From an uncultured Roseovarius sp. (lineage in GTDB: Bacteria; Pseudomonadota; Alphaproteobacteria; Rhodobacterales; Rhodobacteraceae): 64,000 bases of DNA. The DNA lies in NCBI GenBank assembly GCA_951812895.1, contig OX638333.1, positions 1,292,366 to 1,356,365 on the forward strand. The letters run 5' to 3'. Under the pieces are notes generated by a model that did not search any database, had not been told where the DNA came from, and saw only the letters and a program-made list of their open reading frames with translations. The position numbers and the translations under genes were made by a program. Shown here one piece after another: positions 26,078 through 35,018 of this stretch (position 1 is the stretch's first letter; each line of letters begins with the position of its first letter).

Positions 26078-27640
26078 TCAATACCATTCATCTTCCATTC
26101 CGGACTTCCGGCGCTCTACAAATGCCATCAATTCGGAATATGTATCGGTGCTCATCTCCGGCGGCTCGTATCGGGCCAGCATGTCTTTCCACCGGCCAGT
26201 CGCCCGCTCTGCCGCGCTCAGGCTGCCTTGCTCAACCCAGGTTTCAAAAGGACCGGGTTCGGGAATGTCCGAAATGTAATTGGCAGTCGCGTAGTGACGC
26301 ATCGTATGCCCGGTAGAGAGGAAATTTTGTCCCGGCCCGGCCTCTGCATAAGCATCCCGCGCCAGCGCCTCGTCATCCACATCCATCCCGCCCAGCATCT
26401 TGAGCAACATGCCGCAGTGATCAACATCCATCACGAATTTCTCATAAGACATGGTCAGCCCGCCTTCCAGCCAACCCGCCGCATGCCAGACCTGATGCGT
26501 GCCCGACATCAATGTGGCCCACATAGCAGCAGCACTATCCTGCATCGCCTGTCCGTCGGGCGCATTGGATGCAGTGACCTGACCACCACCGGAACGCACC
26601 GGAATGCCCAACCGCCGCACCAGCTGCGCCAGCGCAAATGTCACCAGATTGGCCTCGGGCGAGCCAAAGGTCAGCGCACCGGATTTAAGGCTCATGGTCG
26701 AATGGAATGAGCCAAGGATACAGGGGCACCCGGGCCTCACCAACTGGGCAAGGGCAACGCCCACCATACCCTCGGCCAATGTCTGAGCAGCCATTGCAGC
26801 CGGGCTAAGCGGCCCCATTGCCCCGCCAAATATCGCAGGCGAAACCGCCACGCACTGCCCCTCTGCCGCATAGATCCGCAAGGCACCCGACATCACATTA
26901 TCAAAGACCAACGGCGAATTGACGTTGATGTTCCCCTGCATGACCGCATGCTTCGCCATGAGGTCAGTGCCGAACACAATCCGCGCCATATCAATCGAAT
27001 CCTGTGCACGTTCCGGCGAAGTAACCCCGCCCATGAACGGCTTGCTCGACAACGTCAGATGCGCCAGCACCATGTCCAGATGTCGTTTGTTAACCGCAAC
27101 ATCGCAGGGTTCGCAGACAGTTCCACCCGAATGGTGCAACCAAGGCGACAAATAGGCCAGCTTCACGAAATTCTGAAAATCCTCCAACGTTCCATAGCGC
27201 CGCCCGTTTTGCAGGTCAGTCACAAAAGGCGACCCATAGCCTGGCATCAGCACCAGATGATCACCTCCCAAAGTCACGGTGTGCTCTGGCACCCGTGAAT
27301 GCAGCTGAAACTCAGCCGGTGCCGTTGCGCAAAGCGCGCGCACATGCCCGGGTTCAAACCTGACCCGTTCACCATCCACCCGAGCGCCGGCTTTGGCGAA
27401 GAACGACAGCGCCTCGGCATCTCCGCGAAACTCTACGCCGACCTTGTCGAGTATCCAATCAGCCTGTTGTTCAATCCGTGTGAGCGCGACCTCATCCAAC
27501 AGGCTATAGGCTGGAATGCGTCGTACAAACGGTCCTGCCTGAGGCGCAGGAGCGGCTTGGCCTCTGCGTACCCGGCGCGGCCGTCCAAGGGCCGGCCTTG
27601 AGGCGCGATCACGGGTTATGCGATGACTGTTGGCGTTCAA
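26078..27640 (-). CDS. MttB-family (trimethylamine/glycine-betaine-type) methyltransferase, non-pyrrolysine
   Basis: 520 aa covering the full MttB TIM-barrel family, with no in-frame TAG, so pyrrolysine is not used. That places it with MtgB-like enzymes acting on quaternary amines instead of trimethylamine. Recognisable segments are MPGYGSPFVTDLQNGRRYG, GGTVCEPCDVAVNKRHL, FGGAMGPLSPAA and GIPVRSGGGQVTASNAPDGQA. A basic N-terminal tail of about 35 residues precedes the core. First gene of a two-gene unit with the GcvT-like gene; no corrinoid protein (MttC-like) is in the window. Divergent from a LysR regulator. Confidence 0.88.
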   Translation of the reverse strand: MNANSHRITRDRASRPALGRPRRVRRGQAAPAPQAGPFVRRIPAYSLLDEVALTRIEQQADWILDKVGVEFRGDAEALSFFAKAGARVDGERVRFEPGHVRALCATAPAEFQLHSRVPEHTVTLGGDHLVLMPGYGSPFVTDLQNGRRYGTLEDFQNFVKLAYLSPWLHHSGGTVCEPCDVAVNKRHLDMVLAHLTLSSKPFMGGVTSPERAQDSIDMARIVFGTDLMAKHAVMQGNINVNSPLVFDNVMSGALRIYAAEGQCVAVSPAIFGGAMGPLSPAAMAAQTLAEGMVGVALAQLVRPGCPCILGSFHSTMSLKSGALTFGSPEANLVTFALAQLVRRLGIPVRSGGGQVTASNAPDGQAMQDSAAAMWATLMSGTHQVWHAAGWLEGGLTMSYEKFVMDVDHCGMLLKMLGGMDVDDEALARDAYAEAGPGQNFLSTGHTMRHYATANYISDIPEPGPFETWVEQGSLSAAERATGRWKDMLARYEPPEMSTDTYSELMAFVERRKSGMEDEWY

Positions 27641-27667
27641 AAATTCTGACCTGAAACATGGGTGATC

Positions 27668-27683
27668 CGCGCGTATACGCGCG
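27668..27683. promoter_or_regulatory. 16-bp perfect palindrome between mttB-like and lysR genes
   Basis: CGCGCGTATACGCGCG, perfectly symmetric, 28 nt upstream of the MttB-family start. A second symmetric site CAAATAATTTG lies at 27722-27732. Both fall in the 124-nt divergent spacer, so one or both are probable operators for the neighbouring LysR protein. Confidence 0.5.
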
Positions 27684-27764
27684 ATACACTATGTTTCTTG
27701 AAAATCATCCACATCACAAATCAAATAATTTGCCCGAACAGTGCAATAATTTTATACGGTAAGC

Positions 27765-28631
27765 ATGCGTTTCCAACACTTCGATTCCCTGCGTGTCTTC
27801 ACACTCACCGCCAAGACCCGGAGTTTTTCGGCGGCTGCAGACCAGCTCAATCTGACCAAGGGCGCGGTCAGCTATCAGATCAGACAGCTCGAAGATCAGC
27901 TTGGCTTTGCCCTCTTTGACCGCCTGCCACGCGGCATAGCGCTCACACCCAAGGGGCATGGACTTTTACAAAGTGCCGAGGCCGGGTTTGACAGTATTGA
28001 GCGCGCCATCGCCGCGCTTCAGCGCAAAGATCAGCGTCGGTTAACAATCGGGCTGTCCACCTATTTTGCCTCTCGCTGGCTATCGCCGCGGCTGATGACT
28101 TTCATGGCCACGCACCCGGATATCCGATTGCGCCTGCAGCCGACTGTCGACCCAAGAGCGCTTGATGACGAAGAAATTGACCTCGCCATCCGATGGGGCA
28201 ACGGGGACTGGAGCGACGTGCCAATCAGGCAAATCTTTCCCTGCCCGGCATGGCCCTGCGGCAATGCACAAGCTGCGGCACTGGTGCAGCAACTCGGGCT
28301 CGCGCAGGCGCTGCCCATGCTGACACTTCTGTCAGACCGCGAAGACAGCTCCGCCTGGTCGGAATGGTTTGCCGCCGCGAATCTGGGGCAAGCCCCGGAA
28401 ACCGGCGCGCTTACAATTCCGGATCCAAACGTGCGTGTGCAGGCTGTCATCGACGGGCAAGGCATCGCTTTGAACGACGATCTGATCGGGGATGAGATCG
28501 CTGCTGGTCGGTTGTTTCGCCTGTCCGATGTAACACTGGAACACTACGGTTACTTCCTGGCCTGCCGCCCCGGTGCAGAGGGTGCCCCGGTGGTCGCCGA
28601 TTTTGCCGAATGGATTACAAGTGTTGTTTGA
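27765..28631 (+). CDS. LysR-family regulator (GcvA-like)
   Basis: 288 aa with the N-terminal helix-turn-helix (LRVFTLTAKTRSFSAAADQLNLTKGAVSYQIRQLEDQLG) and an effector domain whose LTIGLSTYFASRWLSPRL start resembles the GcvA branch. It is divergent from the MttB/GcvT-like unit and probably regulates it in response to the methylated substrate or a breakdown product. The 100 nt after it (28632-28731) show nothing. Confidence 0.9.
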   Translation: MRFQHFDSLRVFTLTAKTRSFSAAADQLNLTKGAVSYQIRQLEDQLGFALFDRLPRGIALTPKGHGLLQSAEAGFDSIERAIAALQRKDQRRLTIGLSTYFASRWLSPRLMTFMATHPDIRLRLQPTVDPRALDDEEIDLAIRWGNGDWSDVPIRQIFPCPAWPCGNAQAAALVQQLGLAQALPMLTLLSDREDSSAWSEWFAAANLGQAPETGALTIPDPNVRVQAVIDGQGIALNDDLIGDEIAAGRLFRLSDVTLEHYGYFLACRPGAEGAPVVADFAEWITSVV

Positions 28632-28731
28632 GTATTACAGAGGTAAGTTTCGGGATCGTCACAAAATGTACTTCGTCGGCGAATAGAGGACATCCCGAAA
28701 TAACACCTCGCGCGGAATCAGGAACGAACCC

Positions 28732-29052
28732 CTAACTGCTCCGTTCCAGCTCATTCCGCAGCATCTCGGTTTCATGCCGCGCCTCACGCAGGCCTTCCAT
28801 CGTCGCTGACAGTTCTGCTTCGGTCTGGCTCAGCTGGTTGGTCAGCTCGGCCTCACGTTGCTGCAGATAGGTAATTGCCTGATCCCGGGTCTCTTCCGCC
28901 TCGTGCAATTCCTGCGCCAAACGCTCCAACTCACCGACATCAGACTGTGCCACACGGATAAACTTGTGGATCAGCCAGTTCGCAAACCAGCCCATGCAAA
29001 AGGCGACAAAAAGAACAATAGCCGTAGCGATGATGAACTCAGTTCTGTTCAT
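28732..29052 (-). CDS. Membrane-anchored coiled-coil protein
   Basis: 106 aa: a transmembrane helix (residues 6-27, FIIATAIVLFVAFCMGWFANWL), then a long coiled coil rich in Glu, Gln, Leu and Arg to the C-terminus. Topology suggests a single-pass inner-membrane protein. The start at 29052 overlaps the OmpA-family gene by 14 nt, so it is its cotranscribed partner. Function unknown. Confidence 0.75.
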   Translation of the reverse strand: MNRTEFIIATAIVLFVAFCMGWFANWLIHKFIRVAQSDVGELERLAQELHEAEETRDQAITYLQQREAELTNQLSQTEAELSATMEGLREARHETEMLRNELERSS

Positions 29053-30955
29053 TCGGCGATTCTTCCTGCTCTTGTCCCGTGCCTGTGGCTTCTTTTTCTG
29101 CTTGTTCCGCGAGGCTTTCAAGTGTTGTTTCCGCCTCGGCCGTCGTTTCGGGCCGGATTACACGAAACTCAATGCGTCTGTTGGCCTCCCTGCCCGCTTC
29201 GGTTCCGTTATCGGCAATCGGCTGGCTTTCGCCGTAACCATTGGCGCTAATTGACGCCGTCAAAACCCGCCGCATCCGCAATTCGCTAAGCACTGTATTG
29301 GCTCGCGCCTGGCTCAGCTGTTGGTTCATAACCTCACGGCCCTGACTGTCCGTATGCCCGCCAATTTCCATCCGGATCTCACCGCAGGTTTTCAACAGCT
29401 CGGCGATGTCATCCATGATCCCGGCCCCGCTCGCATCCATATTGGGCGAGCCGGGTTCGAAACTGATTTTCCGAACGGCCTGAATGGCAACAATTCCATC
29501 CTCGCATTCGTCCAGCGTGGGCTGGCTGGCCACAGGGTCCAGCACTTCGAGATAAGAAACATCAATCGAGAACTGCGACCCTTCTCCCAGCTTGTCGGAC
29601 AGGAACCCGGATATCATAGCACTGGCATCCTTGCGGCCCGTCGCGCCAGACACATCCAGTGTATCAGGTGTCACCATGATCGCCCCGTTCGACAGGTAGG
29701 ACAGCGCCTCTAGTGCGGTCAGCACCCGCATTGTCCAGCCATTAGGCAATCCTTCCACGACCCGCGCTGTGGTGTGCACGGTGTCCGACGTGAAACGCGC
29801 CTTGGCAAAACTGTCCACCAGATCCCGCGACTGTTCACTATCTAGCCGCCCACGCAGCTGAATCAGGCCTTCGGGCGACAGTGTCGCAACGAATTCTGGT
29901 GTATCCGGTGTGGTATCGTCCGGTGGTTCAGGCAACACAGCATGTAACGCAAACACTTCCGGCAACGACGTCTCTAACCGCCCGACAACATCATCAAATT
30001 GCCCTTGCGGTGTGCCCAACACGGCCAGCAAAGAGATGTCAGCGTCCGAAAACGTAACAACGCCTCCACCCAGCTCAGCAACCGCCGATATCGCCAGGCT
30101 TGCAGCATCCGCCCAATGCGGGGACGGCACGCCCAGGCCAAGCGTGCATTCCGCCCCGCCTCGCAGACCAGCAGCATTTGCCGCGCCCAGGATTTGTTGC
30201 CGCGCCGCTTCGGTATCAGCGGAACAGGCATCAAACCTCGCATCCCCTTTTTCGATCAGAAATCTGAGTGTAAAGGGCGTGATCACCGGGCGCGGTGCGG
30301 AGATATCGAGCGCAATGCGAATATCTTCGGGCACACGGCGGTTCAGCTCGCTTTCAATGCGGACTTTGTCCTCCAGACTTTCCGCCGTTGCGGTAACCTC
30401 AACCCGGCTGGCATCCACCGAAATTTTGGTCCGCTCCAGATGCCGCAATGACCGAACGGCATAGCCCACCGCCCCATCCCATCCGGCTGGAGCGGGATAA
30501 TCGGCCAGTTCCAGAAAATCACTGACCGTGCCGTCACCTGCGGCCTTCGCAACCTCAGCAACAAATCCCTCACGATCCATCGCGGCGGGTGCCAGACCAA
30601 TCAGCGAAACGGTCGCATCGTTGCGCAGAATTTCGATGGAAAACCGCGGCGGGGCCAGTGCAGCAGTGTCTTCCACCAGCATCTGGTCAATCACCCGGGC
30701 CGCATCCACCACCGTGCCGGCCACCGACAGCGCCTTGAACCGCGTGGCCTCTGTCGGGGCGGTTCCGGCCAGAAAAACCTGAAGCCCGTCGGCGTCCACC
30801 TCGGTCCAGGTCATACCCTGCAGGTCAAGTGTATTGCGCACCGCATGACGGGTGTTTTCTTCGATCGCGACCACCGCAAATCGCGCCCCGATCAGGCAAA
30901 TCACTGCCGCAGCAGCAAAAGTTCCGGCAATGGCAAATATCGAAGAAAGTCGCAT
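29039..30955 (-). CDS. OmpA-family protein with repeated BON-like domains
   Basis: 638 aa. N-terminal hydrophobic segment (5-26) as a signal or anchor, several BON-like alpha/beta units across 50-330, and a C-terminal OmpA peptidoglycan-binding domain (about 500-605) with IGGHTDSQGREVMNQQLSQARANTVLSEL. The tail is acidic, Glu/Thr-rich. It probably sits in the periplasm attached to peptidoglycan. First gene of a unit with the coiled-coil protein. Confidence 0.87.
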   Translation of the reverse strand: MRLSSIFAIAGTFAAAAVICLIGARFAVVAIEENTRHAVRNTLDLQGMTWTEVDADGLQVFLAGTAPTEATRFKALSVAGTVVDAARVIDQMLVEDTAALAPPRFSIEILRNDATVSLIGLAPAAMDREGFVAEVAKAAGDGTVSDFLELADYPAPAGWDGAVGYAVRSLRHLERTKISVDASRVEVTATAESLEDKVRIESELNRRVPEDIRIALDISAPRPVITPFTLRFLIEKGDARFDACSADTEAARQQILGAANAAGLRGGAECTLGLGVPSPHWADAASLAISAVAELGGGVVTFSDADISLLAVLGTPQGQFDDVVGRLETSLPEVFALHAVLPEPPDDTTPDTPEFVATLSPEGLIQLRGRLDSEQSRDLVDSFAKARFTSDTVHTTARVVEGLPNGWTMRVLTALEALSYLSNGAIMVTPDTLDVSGATGRKDASAMISGFLSDKLGEGSQFSIDVSYLEVLDPVASQPTLDECEDGIVAIQAVRKISFEPGSPNMDASGAGIMDDIAELLKTCGEIRMEIGGHTDSQGREVMNQQLSQARANTVLSELRMRRVLTASISANGYGESQPIADNGTEAGREANRRIEFRVIRPETTAEAETTLESLAEQAEKEATGTGQEQEESPNEQN

Positions 30956-31014
30956 ATCGTCCCGGCAGCTAGGGTCACTGGCCTGTGTTTAGGGCCAGTG
31001 CGGCCCAAGTTCAA

Positions 31015-31980
31015 TCACAGGAACAGCGCAACGGCAAAAAATGGCAAGGGCAGCAATCCGGCATCCCGGTTCGACCGGAACAGCATAAGCAACCGGTCGT
31101 TGTCTTCCATGTCAAATCTGCCCAGTTGCCAGTGCAGATGCCAACCCATGGCCCAGGGTCCGAAAATGGCCAAGAGTACAGCCATCGGCGACGCTCCGAT
31201 CGCGGCCAAAATCACGGCGAAGGCCTGCAACGACACCGCCGCCACAAGAAAACGCCGTAGCCACATCCCCGTGCGTGCGCCAAACAAACGCGCTGTTGAT
31301 TTCACCCCGATCAGGGCATCATCTTCTGCGTCCTGATGGGCATAAATCGTGTCATAAAACAACGTCCAAGCTATCCCCGAGGCATATAAAACCACCGCCG
31401 GCCAGCCAAGCGAACCCGTATGCGCCGTCCAGGCCAGTAACGCCCCCCAGTTAAACGCAAGCCCCAAAAACGCCTGCGGCCACCACGTGAACCGCTTGGC
31501 ATAGGGGTAAATCGCGACGGGGATAAGAGACAGAACGCCAAGCAAGATCGCGGCAGAATTGAAACTGAACAGGATCAGCGCAGAAACCCCGGCCTGTAAC
31601 GCCAACCACAACAGCGCCCCTTTGACACTCGCCTGACCCGACGGGATCGGGCGTGATGCCGTGCGCTCTACCTGCCCGTCAATATGCCGGTCGGTGATGT
31701 CGTTCCATGTACACCCCGCGCCGCGCATCAGGAATGCGCCTATGGCACAGCCTGCAAATATCCACAGATCGTGCCATCCCGCTCGCCCGTCATAAAGCAT
31801 GGAAAGCAACAAACCCCACCAACAGGGTAACAACAACAGCCATGTCCCAATCGGCCGGTCTGCCCGGCTCAGCCGCAGATAGGGCCGCAATCCGGGTGGA
31901 GCATAGCGATCCACCCAATTGCCTTTCACTGCGTCGGCCACCTGTCCCACGGGCTCTGGCATCTGGTCATTCCCGGTCAT
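31015..31980 (-). CDS. ubiA: 4-hydroxybenzoate polyprenyltransferase
   Basis: A 321-aa inner-membrane enzyme with eight or nine helices. The first Asp-rich motif NDITDRHID (93-101) and the second YDTIYAHQDAEDD bind Mg-diphosphate. It attaches the isoprenoid chain to 4-hydroxybenzoate in ubiquinone synthesis. Divergent from rsmE with only 11 nt between the starts, so promoters must lie inside the opposing coding regions. Confidence 0.94.
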   Translation of the reverse strand: MTGNDQMPEPVGQVADAVKGNWVDRYAPPGLRPYLRLSRADRPIGTWLLLLPCWWGLLLSMLYDGRAGWHDLWIFAGCAIGAFLMRGAGCTWNDITDRHIDGQVERTASRPIPSGQASVKGALLWLALQAGVSALILFSFNSAAILLGVLSLIPVAIYPYAKRFTWWPQAFLGLAFNWGALLAWTAHTGSLGWPAVVLYASGIAWTLFYDTIYAHQDAEDDALIGVKSTARLFGARTGMWLRRFLVAAVSLQAFAVILAAIGASPMAVLLAIFGPWAMGWHLHWQLGRFDMEDNDRLLMLFRSNRDAGLLPLPFFAVALFL

Positions 31981-31991
31981 ATGTTGGCCTC

Positions 31992-32717
31992 ATGAGTGTT
32001 GCAAAGATCAGATTGTATGTAGAGCACCCTTTGGGCCAAGGGCAATCGGTTCCGTTGTCGCGGGATCAGGCGCATTACCTGTTTGGTGTCATGCGCCTTG
32101 GTCTGGGCGATCAGGTTCTGCTGTTTAACGGACAGAATGGCGAATGGCGTGCCTCTGTGGCCGAGGCAGGCAAACGCGGCGGAACGCTTGAGATTCTGGA
32201 ACAAACCGCTGCACAAAGAATGCCGCCCGACCTCTGGCTGCTCTTTGCGCCAATCAAAAAGGCGCGCACTGATTTCATTGTTGAAAAAGCGGCCGAAATG
32301 GGTGCGGCCCGCATCTGCCCGGTCCAGACCGAGTTCACCAATGCAGAACGTATCAGGAGGGACCGGCTCCAGTCTCATGCGGTCGAAGCTGCCGAACAAT
32401 GTGGTGGCACGTTCGTGCCCGCGGTTTGCGAACTACAACGCCTCGACCGGCTGCTGGCGGACTGGCCTGACGATCGACAGCTGATGTTCTGCGATGAAGC
32501 ACTTGCAGGCGCGTCCGAAACCCTAGGTTCTGCAGGTGGCAGCAAATGGGCCATCCTCATCGGCCCCGAAGGTGGGTTTTCCCCCGCCGAACGCACACGG
32601 CTCCAGTCGCTTGACTTCGCCCACCCCGTCAGCCTCGGCCCCCGCATCCTGCGCGCCGACACCGCCGCAGTGGTCGCATTGACCGTCTGGCAGCAGGTAC
32701 TGGGAGATTGGTCGTGA
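31992..32717 (+). CDS. rsmE: 16S rRNA m3U1498 methyltransferase
   Basis: 241 aa with an N-terminal PUA-like domain and a C-terminal SPOUT domain; the SAM knot shows as LIGPEGGFSPAE and SLGPRILRADTAAVVAL. The start MSVAKIRLYVEHPLG is chosen over a long upstream extension that would run through ubiA. Its stop overlaps the next gene as GTGA. Confidence 0.94.
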   Translation: MSVAKIRLYVEHPLGQGQSVPLSRDQAHYLFGVMRLGLGDQVLLFNGQNGEWRASVAEAGKRGGTLEILEQTAAQRMPPDLWLLFAPIKKARTDFIVEKAAEMGAARICPVQTEFTNAERIRRDRLQSHAVEAAEQCGGTFVPAVCELQRLDRLLADWPDDRQLMFCDEALAGASETLGSAGGSKWAILIGPEGGFSPAERTRLQSLDFAHPVSLGPRILRADTAAVVALTVWQQVLGDWS

Positions 32718-33562
32718 CTGCACCCAGATTACATGTGATCCTGTCGCGCGAAGCTCAGACCGGGTTGGTCATCCGCCGCGGGCCGAGTAAACAGGTTCTT
32801 CTAGTCGGTTGGAACCGAAAAACCGACAGCTTCATTCCGGGGCAGTGGTTAAAAGGGCGCATTTACGAACGCCGCTGCGACCTGTCTCCTGACGGCCGCC
32901 ACCTGATCTATTTCGCGATGAATGGTAAATGGAAAGGTGAAATGGGCGGTTCATGGACAGCAGTCAGCCGTCCGCCTTGGTTGACCGCCCTGCATATCTA
33001 CGGATGGGGTGATTGCTGGAACGGCGGCGGGCTATTCACCTCTAACACCTCCTACTGGCTCAACGGCTCGGGTGGATCAGAATTACCGGTCAAACTTTTA
33101 GATTGCGGCCTGTATCGGCAAAACCAACCACCTCCCGGCGTCACCCCCGGGATGGGGGAGGATCCAGTCATCTATTTTCCAAAACTGCTGCGCGATGGCT
33201 GGAAAGTTGATGAAACGAAAGTGGATCAACCCGACAATACCACCGTATTTACCAAACTCATTCGTCCCGGCTGGAACTTGTCTAAAACTTTTCACAGCGG
33301 CGTGGGAACCGGCCCGCTGCGGCAGTGCTATTGGGAGACCCATTCCTTGATGGGGCCAGGTGGTGTGCTCGAGGCCGAGGGTTGGGAATGGGCCGACACC
33401 GATGGTCACGATGTGGTCTTTGCCAGAAAAGGGGCGCTGTGGCGCATGCGGATTCACGCCAATTCCGCCGACACGCCACGGATGCTTCATGACTTCACCC
33501 ATATGGCCTTTGAACAAAAAGAAGCACCTTATTGCGGCATCTCACAACGAGGTCGCGAATGA
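32714..33562 (+). CDS. Hypothetical protein, possible beta-propeller fragment
   Basis: 282 aa from a GTG overlapping the rsmE stop. I do not recognise a family. One stretch (CDLSPDGRHLIYFAMN, residues 57-72) looks like a TolB-type propeller blade, and Trp/Gly-rich turns recur (YGWGDCWNGGGLF, EGWEWADTDGHDVVFARKG), consistent with a beta-rich fold. No signal peptide. It overlaps the next gene by 4 nt, making a three-gene coupled unit with rsmE. Confidence 0.75.
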   Translation: MTAPRLHVILSREAQTGLVIRRGPSKQVLLVGWNRKTDSFIPGQWLKGRIYERRCDLSPDGRHLIYFAMNGKWKGEMGGSWTAVSRPPWLTALHIYGWGDCWNGGGLFTSNTSYWLNGSGGSELPVKLLDCGLYRQNQPPPGVTPGMGEDPVIYFPKLLRDGWKVDETKVDQPDNTTVFTKLIRPGWNLSKTFHSGVGTGPLRQCYWETHSLMGPGGVLEAEGWEWADTDGHDVVFARKGALWRMRIHANSADTPRMLHDFTHMAFEQKEAPYCGISQRGRE

Positions 33563-34083
33563 GTTTCATCCGCCCCGAAGCGCGCGCCGGGATCTGGCGC
33601 TGGCGCGAACTGCTGACCGGCCTTGCGGTCACCGCATTAGGGGGCTGGTGGGGCTTTGGCACCGGCGGATTGCTGCACTGGGTGGGCTTTGCCGTCATCG
33701 CCATCGGCGCGGCCCTGATCTTTGTCGGATTTCAACGCGCCCGCTTTCGTACCGGCACAGGCGGGCCCGGCATTGTGAGGATTGACGAAGGGGTAATCGC
33801 TTATTTTGGCCCGCTCACTGGCGGTGCCGCAGCTCTTGGGGAACTCACCGCACTGTCACTCGATTCCACGGCTCATCCGGCCCATTGGGTGCTGTCACAA
33901 CCCGGCCAGCCCGACCTTTTGATCCCCGTCTCGGCTGAAGGCTCCGAAGCGCTCTTTGATGCCTTTGCCAGCCTGCCGGGTTTACGGATGGAACATATGC
34001 TTGCGCAGAAAAACCGGGGCACAAATGAACTGGTTAACATTTGGCAACGCCCGGACGGCAATGTGTCCGGGCGTCTGAATTAA
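33559..34083 (+). CDS. Two-helix membrane protein of unknown function
   Basis: 174 aa. Two hydrophobic helices at about 17-33 and 38-54 are followed by a soluble beta-rich domain with VRIDEGVIAYFGPLTGG. Resembles small inner-membrane proteins with a PH-like cytosolic domain, but I cannot name it. Starts inside the stop of the preceding gene (ATGA). Last gene of the rsmE unit. Confidence 0.75.
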   Translation: MSFIRPEARAGIWRWRELLTGLAVTALGGWWGFGTGGLLHWVGFAVIAIGAALIFVGFQRARFRTGTGGPGIVRIDEGVIAYFGPLTGGAAALGELTALSLDSTAHPAHWVLSQPGQPDLLIPVSAEGSEALFDAFASLPGLRMEHMLAQKNRGTNELVNIWQRPDGNVSGRLN

Positions 34084-34097
34084 AGACTGGCTTAGGG

Positions 34098-34631
34098 TCA
34101 GTATCTGATGTTCAACATGCCTTCACGCGGTCTTTGGTGCCAATACCTAACGCCCAGATAGAAATTCTCGCGTTTCCAGCGGTTATTGGGTGATCCGGAA
34201 AAATCGGATAACGACTGTGCTGCCTCGTCTACAGCTTGTTTAAGAATATTCCGACGGTTCCGCCTCCTGTTTTCCGCCTGAACAGCCCGGAACAGCTCCC
34301 TGGCCAGTCGAAGCTGAGCCTGACCCATTTTGAAGAGATGGATCGACATAGCCAGCGAGAAACCATTAACAACAGCAGCACCCGGCATCCTTGCATAATT
34401 TCCCATTCGGCGACTGGAAAAACCAAGATATTGCAATTGCGTATAGATATGTATCGCATCGTCTTCATCAACTAAATCATCGTCATAAAGCTCTATCGGA
34501 AACCTTGGGGTTAAATCCTGACCACCGTCTGCAAAAAGCTTGGTTCCGGAAACCGAAAACCCCGCCGCCCCGGCAAGCATCAGGGCAAAATTTCTCCGGT
34601 TCATTTCTGAATTTGAAAGTGAATGCGTCAT
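34098..34631 (-). CDS. Hypothetical protein with Tat-like signal
   Basis: 177 aa. The N-terminus contains MNRRNFALMLAGAAGFSVSG, a twin-arginine-like signal, preceded by a short extension; a strong GGAGG lies 7 nt before the chosen ATG at 34631. The mature part is helical and acidic near its start (YDDDLVDEDDA), then basic. Probably exported. No family recognised. A start at the inner MNRRNF (34604) is possible. Confidence 0.65.
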   Translation of the reverse strand: MTHSLSNSEMNRRNFALMLAGAAGFSVSGTKLFADGGQDLTPRFPIELYDDDLVDEDDAIHIYTQLQYLGFSSRRMGNYARMPGAAVVNGFSLAMSIHLFKMGQAQLRLARELFRAVQAENRRRNRRNILKQAVDEAAQSLSDFSGSPNNRWKRENFYLGVRYWHQRPREGMLNIRY

Positions 34632-34754
34632 GTCCAATCCTCCTGTTTGCAACAACTGAGTGCCGTCTATCAAATAGGGTACCACGTCATTCCCGCCGTG
34701 CCGTAGTCAGGAAAAACATACCTTTCCATCTACACTTTTCTAACCCTGCCGAAC

Positions 34755-35018
34755 CTACTGACCTCGGGTTCCCTCCATAAGACTATGCCGCCAGGCCTCG
34801 ACCGTTTCGAGATACGGACCTTCGCGGTTAAGGCCATTAAGGGCCTCAACGAATGCATCGCTCTGCCCCTGTGTCCGGTTTTTTATCTTAACCAACTTTT
34901 CATATGACGCCCGATACGCAGCAAGGTTCCTCTTAACCTGACGGATTTCCTCATCGAGCAGCTTGATCCGGCCCTTACGATCAGGCGTCCGTGCCATAGC
35001 CTTAAGCAGCCGCTGCAT
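34755..35018 (-). CDS. Small basic coiled-coil-like hypothetical protein
   Basis: 87 aa, mostly helical and charged (KLLDEEIRQVKRNLAAYRASYEKLVKIKNRT), with no membrane segment. A weak AAGG lies upstream. It could be a real small gene or the remains of a larger one; nothing around it defines a role. Confidence 0.45.
   Translation of the reverse strand: MQRLLKAMARTPDRKGRIKLLDEEIRQVKRNLAAYRASYEKLVKIKNRTQGQSDAFVEALNGLNREGPYLETVEAWRHSLMEGTRGQ

Noticed and set aside
26078-27640. Pyrrolysine-containing trimethylamine methyltransferase
   Set aside because: The frame is open with no in-frame TAG, and no pyl genes are in the window.
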